This document shows, piece after piece, positions 17,439-25,971 of a stretch of DNA of 52,114 nucleotides (position 1 is the stretch's first letter; the number at the start of each line of letters is the position of its first letter). The notes beneath the pieces are model-generated. The model had not been told where the DNA came from, searched no databases, and was given only the letters and a program-made list of their open reading frames with translations. A program made the translations under genes and the position numbers. Origin of the DNA: Methanobrevibacter sp. (lineage in GTDB: Archaea; Methanobacteriota; Methanobacteria; Methanobacteriales; Methanobacteriaceae); contig NZ_JAFUHT010000021.1 of NCBI RefSeq assembly GCF_017468685.1, positions 1 through 52,114 of the forward strand, read 5' to 3'.

Positions 17439-17932
17439 TCTGAAGGTGAACGTGCACCTAATTCTTTGTTCAATTCATAGATTAATCTGTTGTCGCCGTC
17501 AGCGAGTTTGATTTTTGCAACGAGTTCCATTGCATTTTCTTCTTCTTCAACTTGTTCTTCAACAAACCATTGCAAGAAGTTGTTGGTTGCATGGTCTTTT
17601 TCTTCAATAGCAAGATCAACCAAATCGTTGATAAGTCCTGATACCATTTTTTCATGTTCGAGTACATGTTCGAATGCTGCTACTGGAGAATCCCATTCGG
17701 TTTGTGGGCCTTCGATTGCAGTCAAGGTTACAGAAGCTCCTCTTCTGATAATGTAGTCATAGAATTTCATTCCATGTTCTAATTCTTCTTCTGCTTGTAC
17801 TCTCATCCAGGTGGCGAATCCTGCTAAGTCTTCATCTTCAAAGTATGATGCCATGGATAAGTATAAATATCCTGAGTAAATTTCAGCATTTAATTGACCG
17901 TTTAATGCTTTTTCCATATTTTCTGATACCAT
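17432..17932 (-). CDS. ftn: Ferritin-like iron-storage protein
   Basis: Non-haem ferritin that oxidises Fe2+ and stores iron in a 24-mer shell, lowering oxidative stress. 166 residues. Ferroxidase ligands are visible: Glu in [19 protein letters not shown], the [14 protein letters not shown] pair, the Glu of [10 protein letters not shown] and [21 protein letters not shown]. The ATG at 17932 is chosen because GGTGAT, a good ribosome binding site, overlaps the alternative ATG at 17944. It is divergent from a Nudix hydrolase; a 10-bp operator-like repeat in the gap abuts its TATA box. Confidence 0.95.
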   Translation of the reverse strand: MVSENMEKALNGQLNAEIYSGYLYLSMASYFEDEDLAGFATWMRVQAEEELEHGMKFYDYIIRRGASVTLTAIEGPQTEWDSPVAAFEHVLEHEKMVSGLINDLVDLAIEEKDHATNNFLQWFVEEQVEEEENAMELVAKIKLADGDNRLIYELNKELGARSPSED

Positions 17933-17971
17933 TAATATCACCATTTTAAATTATGTAATTAATTTCTTATA

Positions 17972-18003
17972 TAGTTTAAGTGACCATTTAATTACTTAAA
18001 CTA
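17972..18003. promoter_or_regulatory. Shared operator between ferritin and NudC-like gene
   Basis: TAGTTTAAGT (17972-17981) and ACTTAAACTA (17994-18003) are perfect 10-bp inverted arms with a 12-base spacer. One arm abuts the ferritin TATA box (ACTATATAAG on the minus strand); the spacer holds a TATA-like CATTTAATTA for the plus-strand gene. A single dimeric regulator bound here could block both promoters. Confidence 0.65.
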
Positions 18004-18016
18004 CATAATAATAGTT

Positions 18017-18805
18017 ATGATAGAAAAATCCATTTATGAAGATTATCAGATTGATTTCAGTGACACATACAATAGCGATAATGCATATTATTTTATTTTC
18101 AACCATGAGAGGGAATTATTTTTAGTCAATGAAACATTGCCTGAAAGTTTTAAGGATTTTGAAGTTGATTTCAAACTTTACATCGGCAAATTCAAAGGAA
18201 AAGACACTTTTGTCATAAATGCTGATTCAGACGATTCATTTTATCCTCTGCAGGAGGTTTATGAACTCAATAAAGACATCTATCTGATGGCAAATAGGGC
18301 AGTTTTAATCAGAGACTGGTTTATTTCCCATCAGTACTGCGGAAAATGCGGTGTACATACCGTTTTGGATGAAAAGGACATGATGATGAAATGTCCTGAA
18401 TGCGGTCAGGTACACTATCCAAGGATTGCTCCTGCAATAATCGTGGCTGTAAGCAATGATGATAAGCTGCTCATGGCAAAGCACAGCTATCATAAAACCC
18501 ACAGGTATGCTCTGGTTGCAGGTTTTGTAGAGCCTGGTGAAAGCATTGAGGAAGCGGTGCACAGGGAAGTTGGTGAAGAGATAGGAATCAAAATCAAGAC
18601 CCTGAAATATATGAAAAGCCAGTCATGGCCGTTTCCAAACTCACTGATGCTTGCATTTACTGCTGAATATGACTGTGGTGAAATCAATGTGGACGGTGAT
18701 GAGATAGTAAAAGCCAAATGGTTCAGTAAAGAGGATATAGTTAGATATGATTCAGACATCAGCATATCAGACTGGCTGATACAGAATTTCATCGATACAC
18801 ATTAA
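18017..18805 (+). CDS. nudC: NADH pyrophosphatase (Nudix hydrolase)
   Basis: Hydrolyses NADH to NMNH and AMP; related enzymes also remove NAD caps from RNA. 262 residues: an N-terminal substrate-recognition region, a four-Cys zinc ribbon (CGKCG...CPECG, residues ~111-137), and the Nudix box GFVEPGESIEEAVHREVGEE with its Glu residues intact. SQSWPFPNSLMLAF is the NudC signature that distinguishes it from other Nudix proteins. The message is probably leaderless or nearly so: a TATA-like element lies about 27 bases before the ATG. It shares its control region with ferritin. Confidence 0.93.
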   Translation: MIEKSIYEDYQIDFSDTYNSDNAYYFIFNHERELFLVNETLPESFKDFEVDFKLYIGKFKGKDTFVINADSDDSFYPLQEVYELNKDIYLMANRAVLIRDWFISHQYCGKCGVHTVLDEKDMMMKCPECGQVHYPRIAPAIIVAVSNDDKLLMAKHSYHKTHRYALVAGFVEPGESIEEAVHREVGEEIGIKIKTLKYMKSQSWPFPNSLMLAFTAEYDCGEINVDGDEIVKAKWFSKEDIVRYDSDISISDWLIQNFIDTH

Positions 18806-18839
18806 AATTTATAAAACCTTAAAGTATAATATAATTAAC

Positions 18840-20000
18840 ATGAACAATAATCCAAAAATACTCCTGTATATTTTAATGCTGTCAACACTTGCAATCAACA
18901 CTCCATTGAGCATTGTTGGCATCATAGCACAGATATCCGAGTATTTTTCAACATCAATTGCAATTTCAGGACTGTATGTCAGTTCATTCACATTCACAAT
19001 TGCAATATGCGGATTATTCGTTCCTATTCTGTTTTCAAGATTCAATCGAAAGAAAACATTCATTCTTATTTTAGCGATATTTGCATTGTCAAATTTCATA
19101 ATAATTTTTACAAAATCATTTGCTGTTGCTTTTGCCTTCAGAATCATTTCAGCAGCATTTTATCCTGCATTCATTTCAATTGCATTGACCGTTTGTGAAG
19201 ATATAGCGCCCGAAGGTGAGGAGCAGGACTACATTACAAAGATTTTGCTTGGAATATCCGTGAGAAGCATTGTCGGCCTTCCTATTACAACATGGTTAGG
19301 TACAACCTGGGGCTATCAGGTTGCAATGAGCTGGATATTCCTGATAACAGTAGTCTGTTTGATATTGATACTATTATTCATTCCAAATCTCAAAGGCAGG
19401 TCAAAAAGCTATGAAAAGCCAATATCCAGCGTTATAACAAAAGAATTCTTTTTGGGTTCCGTTGCGATAATTATGATGCCAATCGGTGCAAGCATTGTCT
19501 ACAATTACATGCCATATTTCCTTCAGACCGTTACACACATCTACACTTACAAGTTAAGTGTTTTGCTGTTTGTCTATGGTTTGATATCAATAAGCGGAAC
19601 ATGGATTGGTGGAAAATTAATTACAAGAAATGCAAAGCTCACACTGTTAATCTTTCAATTGGTGTTAATGACAGTCTTTGCAATGCTTTATCTGTCAGCA
19701 GATTATCTTATTCCAACAATAGTCTTCTTTTTGATATTTGGAGTGCTGGATGGAATGGGTTATAATCTCATACAGTTCATTGAAAGTTCAGTTGTTCCGG
19801 ACAGTCCGGAACTTGCAAACGGTGTGTTTTTAAGCATATTGAATGGTGGAATAGCTATAGGAATAGCTATTGGCGGTTTTTTAGTTACTGACTTTGGTGT
19901 GATGTCAATATTTACAAGCGGAATAGCCTTTTCAATATTGGCTTTTGTCCTGCTATATTATGCAATTTACATTTTCAAAATCAATCTTAAATATTCTTAG
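18840..20000 (+). CDS. MFS transporter, DHA1-type drug/sugar exporter
   Basis: A 386-residue protein with 12 predicted membrane segments. The loop between helices 2 and 3 (LFSRFNRKKTF) matches motif A of the major facilitator superfamily; LDGMGYNLIQFIESS lies in the second half. Members such as AraJ and the multidrug DHA1 exporters have this size. It starts 34 bases after the Nudix gene, so may be read from the same promoter. The last 14 bases overlap the end of the convergent malY-type gene. Substrate unknown. Confidence 0.88.
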   Translation: MNNNPKILLYILMLSTLAINTPLSIVGIIAQISEYFSTSIAISGLYVSSFTFTIAICGLFVPILFSRFNRKKTFILILAIFALSNFIIIFTKSFAVAFAFRIISAAFYPAFISIALTVCEDIAPEGEEQDYITKILLGISVRSIVGLPITTWLGTTWGYQVAMSWIFLITVVCLILILLFIPNLKGRSKSYEKPISSVITKEFFLGSVAIIMMPIGASIVYNYMPYFLQTVTHIYTYKLSVLLFVYGLISISGTWIGGKLITRNAKLTLLIFQLVLMTVFAMLYLSADYLIPTIVFFLIFGVLDGMGYNLIQFIESSVVPDSPELANGVFLSILNGGIAIGIAIGGFLVTDFGVMSIFTSGIAFSILAFVLLYYAIYIFKINLKYS

Positions 20001-21171
20001 ACAGATTATTGATATTGTTTAAGGCAATTACTCCTGCTTTGAGTTTGGACAATCCATCTTTCAGCAATTTCGGCGGACATGCAATATTCAGCCTTAAAAA
20101 TCCATCGCCGACCTCCCCAAAATCACTTCCAGCTGACAAAAAGAGTCCCTGATTCTGGCGAAGGAATTCCTTAAGGACATTTGATGAAACGTTGAGTTTT
20201 CTGCAATCAAGCCACAACAAGTATGTTGCATCACAGTCAATCAGTTTTATTATCGGAAGTTCACTTTCCAAAAATTCTTTTACTATCTGCTTATTTTCAT
20301 ACAGCACTTCTTTAAGTTCTTCAAGCCAGTCTTCAGAGTCATTGTATGCAGCTTCAACTGCACTTACTGCAAATACGTTGCATGAGTCTGAATTGTCAAT
20401 GTGGAGTTGTGTTTTTATTCTTTCAAGCAGTTCTGTGTTTTTTGAGTATACCACTGAACTTTGAAAGCCAGCAACATTGAAAGATTTGGAAGGTGATATA
20501 GCTAGTATACTATTTTCATAGTCACTTGATGTCATGAATGGATTATAATGCTTTCCAGGGTCAGTTAAATCACAGTGAATCTCATCAGATACCAAAATAA
20601 CATTGTGTTTCTTGCATAATTCACCTATTTGTTTGAGTTCATCTTTTGACCATATTTTGCCGACAGGATTTTGAGGGTTGCACAGTATCATCATCCTGAC
20701 CTTTGAGAGCTTCTCATCCAAATCATCAAAATCGATTTTATATTCCTCATCTTCATAAATCAATTCGTTTTCAACTACCTGGCGATTATTATCCCGAATC
20801 ACATAAAAGAACACATGATAAACCGGTGATTGGATAAGAATAGCATCATTTTCATCTGTCAGGCATCTAATCATTGAGGATATTGAAGGCATCACTCCTG
20901 TTGCATAAAGCATTTCTTCACGGGACATCTTGAAATCGTATCTCCTGTCCCACCAGCTGACATATGCTTCAAAGAGTGAATCCGGTATGATTGAATAACC
21001 ATATACCGGATGAGAGGCTCTTTTTAAGATGGCATTTTCGATTGCTGGAGCAACCTTGAAATCCATATCTGCCACCCACATGGGAGCATCATCATCAAAC
21101 AAATCCCACTTAAGTGAGTTGGTATTTTTGCGGTCAATTACTGTTTTAAAATCGTAGTTAGTATTTTTCAT
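19987..21171 (-). CDS. MalY/PatB-type C-S lyase (cystathionine beta-lyase)
   Basis: PLP-dependent aminotransferase-fold enzyme that splits cystathionine or cysteine S-conjugates to thiol, pyruvate and ammonia. 394 residues. It shows the family start (YDFKTVIDRKNTNSLKWD), MWVADMDFKVAPAI, the NPQNPVGKIWS loop, VSDEIHCDL and the PLP lysine in SPSKSFNVAGFQ. A longer frame opens at 21222 but the ATG at 21171 has GAAAGGAT at the right place and matches the family N-terminus; this gives a 14-base overlap with the nitroreductase gene, hence coupled translation. Confidence 0.93.
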   Translation of the reverse strand: MKNTNYDFKTVIDRKNTNSLKWDLFDDDAPMWVADMDFKVAPAIENAILKRASHPVYGYSIIPDSLFEAYVSWWDRRYDFKMSREEMLYATGVMPSISSMIRCLTDENDAILIQSPVYHVFFYVIRDNNRQVVENELIYEDEEYKIDFDDLDEKLSKVRMMILCNPQNPVGKIWSKDELKQIGELCKKHNVILVSDEIHCDLTDPGKHYNPFMTSSDYENSILAISPSKSFNVAGFQSSVVYSKNTELLERIKTQLHIDNSDSCNVFAVSAVEAAYNDSEDWLEELKEVLYENKQIVKEFLESELPIIKLIDCDATYLLWLDCRKLNVSSNVLKEFLRQNQGLFLSAGSDFGEVGDGFLRLNIACPPKLLKDGLSKLKAGVIALNNINNLSKNI

Positions 21172-21676
21172 AATGTATCCTTTCTTCGTCAAATTTATCC
21201 AAGAACTTGTTTTCCCATCCATCTGCAGGATATCCTAAAGTGATTATGCAGTACGGTTTGGTTTCAGTAATGTCATCTATTCCTATGATTTTACCTATTG
21301 CTTTCATCCTATCTTCTTCAGGTGCAACTCCATTCCAAAGTCCTCCTAATCCGAGATTTACAGCTTCAAGCAACATGTTTTCAGCTGCCGCGCCCATATC
21401 CTGTTGCCATACAGTTTTATAGAAGGATCTTTCAATATTAGCAACCAATACAATTGCTACAGGCGCATTGGTTACACGTGGTTTGATTTCACCAAGTTTA
21501 GCCAATGTATCCTTGTTTTTGATTACTACAAACTCCCATGGTTCAGCTCCAAGCCTTGAACCAGGAGCCTGCATTCCAGCCTTTAAGATTTTTAAAATAT
21601 CCTCATCACTGACTTCCTTATCATCATACTGACGAATGCTTCTTCTTGTGTTTATTATTTCTTCAAAATCTACCAT
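21158..21676 (-). CDS. Nitroreductase-family flavoprotein
   Basis: A 172-residue FMN enzyme: RRSIRQYDDKEV, MQAPGSRLGAEPWEFVVI, DMGAAAENMLLEAVNLGLGGLWNGV and ITLGYP. It is clearly a paralog of the nitroreductase at 4972. Start at the ATG at 21676 (MVDFEEIINTRRS) is preferred to 21700 because it matches family ends. Coupled to the MalY-type lyase, it may act in thiol or nitro/quinone detoxification, but the sequence does not fix its substrate. Confidence 0.88.
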   Translation of the reverse strand: MVDFEEIINTRRSIRQYDDKEVSDEDILKILKAGMQAPGSRLGAEPWEFVVIKNKDTLAKLGEIKPRVTNAPVAIVLVANIERSFYKTVWQQDMGAAAENMLLEAVNLGLGGLWNGVAPEEDRMKAIGKIIGIDDITETKPYCIITLGYPADGWENKFLDKFDEERIHYEKY

Positions 21677-21737
21677 ATTCTTAAATAATAACGTCATCAT
21701 ATATAAAAATTAGTTTATCAAATGGAGGTGAAGGTGA

Positions 21738-22223
21738 ATGGTTAACAAAAGTGCAGGATTATTGGCGATAATTCTTGGTTTGCTTTTTATAATATTTCCC
21801 ATGTTTTCATCAGAGCTAATTTCAATCATAGTGGGTTTAAGCTTGCTTTTCTTTGGAATATCAGCAGCGTTCATGGGATGGAATATGAGAAGCCCATATA
21901 ACAATACCTTTTCAACAATAGCCATAATCATAGGCATTCTAGCTATTATATTTGGATTCCTGTTTATATTCTATATCGATGCATTATCATTCCTTATCGG
22001 CATCCAATTCTACCTTGTCGGATTTATTATGATAGTATTCGGTATCACTGGACTTTTATCCAAAATGAGCCGTGTATCTGCTTTTTCTTCAATACTTGTA
22101 TTGATAATGGGTATTATTGCAATCGCACTTGCAGCATTTGCAATATCCGAACCGATATATATTGCAATAATCATTGGAATAGTCTTGATTGTTGAAGGAA
22201 TCAGCTTAATCCTTTCAGATTAA
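21738..22223 (+). CDS. DUF308/HdeD-like membrane protein
   Basis: A 161-residue protein of five to six membrane helices with regularly spaced Gly and Phe (GLLAIILGLLFIIFP, IIGILAIIFGFLFIF, IMGIIAIALAAFA, IIIGIVLIVEGISLI) forming the repeated DUF308 unit. HdeD in E. coli helps acid resistance; the role in archaea is unknown. Strong ribosome binding site GGAGGTG. Monocistronic. Confidence 0.85.
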   Translation: MVNKSAGLLAIILGLLFIIFPMFSSELISIIVGLSLLFFGISAAFMGWNMRSPYNNTFSTIAIIIGILAIIFGFLFIFYIDALSFLIGIQFYLVGFIMIVFGITGLLSKMSRVSAFSSILVLIMGIIAIALAAFAISEPIYIAIIIGIVLIVEGISLILSD

Positions 22224-22280
22224 GGCTTGAAAACTATGAAAAATTTCCACCATCACCATACAAATACTAAAAAAAAAGTT

Positions 22281-22310
22281 GAAGTGTGAAAAATCACGTT
22301 TGCACACTTC
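22281..22310 (-). terminator. Terminator of the coiled-coil gene
   Basis: GAAGTGTG/CACACTTC arms (22281-22288, 22303-22310), 14-base loop, followed on the minus strand by AACTTTTTTTTT. Confidence 0.75.
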
Positions 22311-22319
22311 CTGTTTAAA

Positions 22320-23102
22320 TTATTCATCAAAAAGTGAATTTTGCATTGAGCTAAATTCAATTTCATTCTCTTTACAATACTCCTCAACATGATTTAAAAT
22401 CTCAGAAATATCATCATCAGAATATTCATTTTTAAAGTAATACACGACCGGCTCAGCATTGGTGTAAACACCAATTGACAATACCTGATTGTCATACACT
22501 CTTATTATCAATGTATTATATATCTGAATATCTCTTATGATGTCATTTTGGGCTTTTCCAAGTGAAGTTTCATTGCCTATTTCCTTGACTTCTGATCTGT
22601 CGTACTTCTGTTTTAAAATTATGAGTTTGTCCTGGTCGGTTAAAACCTCATTTTCGGGTTTTAAATCAACCAATTTGTCCTTGAACAGTTTTGCATTATG
22701 TAGTTTTTCCTGAATTTCTGATAACTCATTTTCCAATTGTTTTTCTTCTTCAAGCAATGAATTTATGAATGCTTCACTTCCATTGTTGAATTCCTCATAC
22801 ATCTCAAGTACATCTCGTGGTGAGAGAATTGAGTGGTTTTTAAAGAATTCCTTTGTGTGAGGTTTTACTCGTATGCTCAATGGCTTTAAATTTTCTTTTC
22901 TTTTTGAGGAATTGTCAAAGAATTCATCTTTTAAATCATTTCCTTTTCTGTAAAGTGCATCCATTCTTTCGGAAAACATTTTTTCGAAGTCTTCACGAGT
23001 CATATCTTCAGGGAAATTGAATTGGAATTCTCCCGGAGTGTATGATCCTCCGAATCTTTCGTTTCCGAATACAAATTTTCTAGTTCTTTTTTGGTCTGTC
23101 AT
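22320..23102 (-). CDS. Coiled-coil protein with possible RHH DNA-binding part, unknown function
   Basis: A 260-residue cytoplasmic protein I do not recognise. Residues ~72-102 (LKPLSIRVKPHTKEFFKN, then LSPRDVLEMYEEF) could be a beta strand plus two helices, as in ribbon-helix-helix repressors. A coiled coil follows (EEEKQLENELSEIQEKLHNAKLFKDKL). The C-terminal ~80 residues form a small alpha/beta domain (YNTLIIRVYDNQVLSIGVYTN). The N-terminus is basic and glycine-rich. Its own promoter carries repeated TTGTATACAA-like palindromes, as expected for a self-regulating DNA-binding protein. Good ribosome binding site GGTGAT. Confidence 0.65.
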   Translation of the reverse strand: MTDQKRTRKFVFGNERFGGSYTPGEFQFNFPEDMTREDFEKMFSERMDALYRKGNDLKDEFFDNSSKRKENLKPLSIRVKPHTKEFFKNHSILSPRDVLEMYEEFNNGSEAFINSLLEEEKQLENELSEIQEKLHNAKLFKDKLVDLKPENEVLTDQDKLIILKQKYDRSEVKEIGNETSLGKAQNDIIRDIQIYNTLIIRVYDNQVLSIGVYTNAEPVVYYFKNEYSDDDISEILNHVEEYCKENEIEFSSMQNSLFDE

Positions 23103-23204
23103 TGTATCACCTACAATTTTGTATTACAATTTTGGTTTTTGTATACAATTAAATATTGTGCAGACATAGTATATAAATGTATTCATTTTTAAAATTTGTA
23201 TACG
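23103..23204 (-). promoter_or_regulatory. Promoter with repeated TTGTATACAA palindromes
   Basis: Palindrome TTGTATACAA at 23139-23148, imperfect copy TTGTATTACAA at 23119-23129, and half copies at 23196-23204 (TTGTATACG) and at the start codon (TTGTATCAC, 23103-23111). The minus-strand TATA box TTTATATACTATG (about 23167-23178) predicts a start near 23148, inside the perfect palindrome, so occupation would block transcription. Confidence 0.6.
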
Positions 23205-23212
23205 TTAAAAAA

Positions 23213-23818
23213 TTATTTGCTTAATTTTGAGCCAATTTCAAAAACAGTGTTCAAATCATTATTGAACTGCTTTTGTTTTGCTTTTAATTCCTCATCTGAT
23301 GAATTGGATGAAACATTCTTGGATATATTGGAAAAAGTCTCAATGACAACCTCACCATTTAGCATCTTAAACAAATCCTCAGACTGTTTGATATGAGGCC
23401 TTACTGACTTTTCAAAGTAATCCATCGAATAGTTGATTGTATAAAACAGTCCCACATTGACCTTGCCCTTAAACTTGTTTCCACTCTTATATGAAACAAT
23501 GCAATATATCAACCTTTCAAGCAATGCCATGAAATGGCTTGTAGGCTGTGAAAAGAATATTGGAGCTGCAATCAAAAGACAATCCGATGATAGAATCTTT
23601 TCAATGACAGAAGAGAGTTCATCCCTCCAATAGCACTTGCAGATTTCCTCATCATTTTTACATATTAAACAGACTCTGCAGCCTGAGAGATTCAGCTTAT
23701 ATAAATCTATATATTCGACATCAGCGCCTGCTGATTTGGCACCATCAGCTGCAGACTGTGCCAGCTGCGCATTTATATCCTTTCTTTTGGGACCGGCATT
23801 AATCACGATTGCCTTCAT
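23213..23818 (-). CDS. Flavodoxin-like flavoprotein with Cys-rich iron-sulfur-type loop (second copy)
   Basis: A 201-residue NAD(P)H-FMN reductase-fold protein. MKAIVINAGPKRKD is the phosphate-binding start for FMN. GCRVCLICKNDEEICKCYWRD is a four- to five-Cys insertion, as in archaeal iron-sulfur flavoproteins of the Isf group. APIFFSQPTSHFMALLERL is the conserved FMN isoalloxazine region. It overlaps its upstream paralog by 4 bases (ATGA), so they are made together. Function as a redox carrier or quinone/oxygen reductase is an inference. Confidence 0.85.
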   Translation of the reverse strand: MKAIVINAGPKRKDINAQLAQSAADGAKSAGADVEYIDLYKLNLSGCRVCLICKNDEEICKCYWRDELSSVIEKILSSDCLLIAAPIFFSQPTSHFMALLERLIYCIVSYKSGNKFKGKVNVGLFYTINYSMDYFEKSVRPHIKQSEDLFKMLNGEVVIETFSNISKNVSSNSSDEELKAKQKQFNNDLNTVFEIGSKLSK

Positions 23819-24447
23819 TTGGATAGCTCCGCGCCAATCTTAAATGCCTTTTCCAAATCCTTGGGAAACTGCAAAATCCATTGCTTTTCCTTTGCTTCCT
23901 GACTGAAGCCTGCCATGTTGAACTTGGAATAGTCACTGACCTGAATGGTGTCACAGACTGGATATGAAGTGACTTCACCATTTAAAAATGAGAACAGAAA
24001 TTCTGTTTTTGCCAGATTATCCTTCATTGAATCCTCAAAAAACTGCAATGGAGCGTTCATAGTGTAAAACAATCCGACATTAATCTTGCCAGTGAAATAG
24101 CTTGAACCGTCATCATATGAAAGCACACAAAATATCAATCTTTCAATCAAAGCCCTGAACTCAGCAGTAGGCTCACCGAAATATATTGGAGTGCCGATAA
24201 GCAAGGTGTCAGCTGCCAGAATCCTTTCAATTATTGGGGAGAGATTGTCCCTCCAATAGCACTTGCACTTTTCCTTTCCCTTAAGTTTGCAAACAAGACA
24301 GCTCCTACAACCCTTAAAATCAACATCATACAAGTTAATGTATTCAGTTTCAGCACCAACAGATTCAGCACCCTTTTGAGCAGACTGCATGATTTCTGCA
24401 GTGTTCCATTTCTTTCTTGGACTTGCATTGATTACAACAGTTTTCAT
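23815..24447 (-). CDS. Flavodoxin-like flavoprotein with Cys-rich iron-sulfur-type loop (first copy)
   Basis: A 210-residue paralog of the next gene. FMN start MKTVVINASPRKKWNT; Cys loop GCRSCLVCKLKGKEKCKC; FMN region TPIYFGEPTAEFRALIERL. The pair probably works as a heterodimer or as two redundant enzymes; a tandem copy with a 4-base overlap favours fixed stoichiometry. The ATG is preceded by GAGGG. Confidence 0.85.
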   Translation of the reverse strand: MKTVVINASPRKKWNTAEIMQSAQKGAESVGAETEYINLYDVDFKGCRSCLVCKLKGKEKCKCYWRDNLSPIIERILAADTLLIGTPIYFGEPTAEFRALIERLIFCVLSYDDGSSYFTGKINVGLFYTMNAPLQFFEDSMKDNLAKTEFLFSFLNGEVTSYPVCDTIQVSDYSKFNMAGFSQEAKEKQWILQFPKDLEKAFKIGAELSK

Positions 24448-24508
24448 TTTAAACCCTCTAAATAATATTTGGATTTAAATGTTAAAAAACATATTGGAAA
24501 CTAGATGA

Positions 24509-24715
24509 TTAATCTACATTCAGTGCTTCATTAACTTCATTTAGAAATTTTTCAGAATGTAGTTTCCTGAAAGTATCATCATTGCAATTATCACCCATTA
24601 ACCCACGATTAATATAATTTGAAATTAATTCATTAACGGGAATATTTACTTGATTAGCCTTCTCTTCAACCAATTTTTTAAGTTTTTCATTTTGAAACTC
24701 ATATTGAATATTCAT
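24509..24715 (-). CDS. VapB-like antitoxin (second antitoxin)
   Basis: A 68-residue protein whose middle, KANQVNIPVNELISNYINRGLMGD, resembles the same region of the 77-residue antitoxin upstream (KSNKLGISLDELIERYIRRGLYGD). It starts 8 bases after the PIN toxin, with GGTGAAAG ahead of the ATG. The helix-turn fits a small DNA-binding antitoxin. It thus makes a three-gene locus with antitoxins on both sides of the toxin. Confidence 0.75.
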   Translation of the reverse strand: MNIQYEFQNEKLKKLVEEKANQVNIPVNELISNYINRGLMGDNCNDDTFRKLHSEKFLNEVNEALNVD

Positions 24716-24723
24716 ACTTTCAC

Positions 24724-25119
24724 CTACATTGCAAAAATCACATCTAATATATCTATTTTTCTGAAATCTGAATCAAATGAAACGATTGTATCAATACCCA
24801 TTCCCATCATAGTGTTGAGAATTGTACAATCACTATAATTAATGGAATTTCCGAACCAAGCACTAACTTCTAAAGATTGTTCATAATCTTCATCAGTTAG
24901 TTGGACTACTTTATTTTTTGCATGCAAATCATCATGAACTTTTTTGACAATATCATAAGAACCAGTGACTCTGTTTAATGTTTCAACAAGTACTGTAGTA
25001 TTAATCACAGTTTTTTCATTCTGTTCATTGATATAATCTTTAATTTTCAAAGATTCATTATGATAAGGATCTTTATCATCATGTAATGCTTTAAAATAGC
25101 CACTATCTAAAAAAATCAT
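24724..25119 (-). CDS. vapC: PIN-domain toxin RNase (VapC-like)
   Basis: A 131-residue PIN nuclease. The four acidic catalytic residues are in place: Asp5 (FLDSGYF), Glu46 (VLVETLN), Asp97 (NYSDCTI), Asp116 and 118 (SFDSDF). VapC toxins cut tRNA or rRNA when the antitoxin is lost. A strong ribosome binding site, GGAGGG, precedes the ATG. Flanked by two related small antitoxin genes, one before (24 bases gap) and one after (8 bases gap). Confidence 0.88.
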   Translation of the reverse strand: MIFLDSGYFKALHDDKDPYHNESLKIKDYINEQNEKTVINTTVLVETLNRVTGSYDIVKKVHDDLHAKNKVVQLTDEDYEQSLEVSAWFGNSINYSDCTILNTMMGMGIDTIVSFDSDFRKIDILDVIFAM

Positions 25120-25142
25120 TACAATCCCTCCAATAATATAAA

Positions 25143-25376
25143 TTATTCCCTTTTTGAAGGAATACTATTTTTCTTATCCCTTTCCATATTTCTTTTAAAT
25201 ATTTCATCGATTTCTTTTTTGGAAAGTTGAGGTTGAGTGTAATAATCATCACCATATAAACCTCTTCTGATATACCTTTCAATTAATTCATCCAAAGAGA
25301 TGCCTAATTTATTTGATTTTTTAATTAATTGCGCTTTTATCATTTCATCACCAATTAATGTTTCTTTATCAGACAT
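25143..25376 (-). CDS. VapB-like antitoxin (first antitoxin)
   Basis: A 77-residue protein, first gene of the toxin-antitoxin operon, with GAGGTG as ribosome binding site. KSNKLGISLDELIERYIRRGLYGDD matches the antitoxin after the toxin. The C-terminal tail is charged and rich in Lys, as in toxin-binding tails. DNA contact and operon repression are expected but not shown. Confidence 0.75.
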   Translation of the reverse strand: MSDKETLIGDEMIKAQLIKKSNKLGISLDELIERYIRRGLYGDDYYTQPQLSKKEIDEIFKRNMERDKKNSIPSKRE

Positions 25377-25423
25377 TTTAACACCTCATGACTTTAAACA
25401 TAATTTTGTTGGAGGTTATAATT

Positions 25424-25471
25424 ATGAGTTTCCAATCACGAGAATATTATATCCAAATACAATTGAAATAA
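25424..25471 (+). other. 15-codon ORF with strong ribosome binding site
   Basis: GGAGGT stands 8 bases before an ATG that opens MSFQSREYYIQIQLK and then TAA. The quality of the ribosome binding site suggests it once started a real gene now truncated, or encodes a tiny peptide. It diverges from the toxin-antitoxin operon. Confidence 0.25.
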
Positions 25472-25953
25472 TACTAAAAAGTCCAATAATTATTTAATTT
25501 ATATTATGATTTAATAATATATAAACTTATTTAATTTATTAAAATATGAAAATTTATAAATAATAGTTTAAAATTAAAAATATAGTACCATATTATAATA
25601 ATTTAGAAAATAAATCAAAAAAAGTTATTGTTCAAGTGTAAAAAAAATTTAAAAAAAAGGCATTAAATCCTATTTAAAAGTCAATTTAACATTCTTATAA
25701 TACAGAGAGATATCGATTAATAATGACGATAACAAGTTTAAATCAAAAAAGAGAATAAAATCCATTTTGGTTCCATAATTTATGATTAATCAAATAATTA
25801 ATAACCCTTACAAATTACAATTATCTTATTGAAAAATCAGATGAAACAATACCAAAAAAATATTGAACGATAATTAAAATCATCGAAGATGTTAAAAATA
25901 GTAAAACTTTAAAAAAAACACATCTGAAATAAAAAGAAGAATAAGAATTGAAT

Positions 25954-25971
25954 GGGTGTGAGATAACACCC
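25954..25971 (+). terminator. Plus-strand hairpin with T-run, orphan terminator
   Basis: GGGTGT/ACACCC arms, 6-base loop, followed on the plus strand by TTTTTTT. No intact plus-strand gene lies before it; on the minus strand it falls just after serS and has no T-run. Confidence 0.6.
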
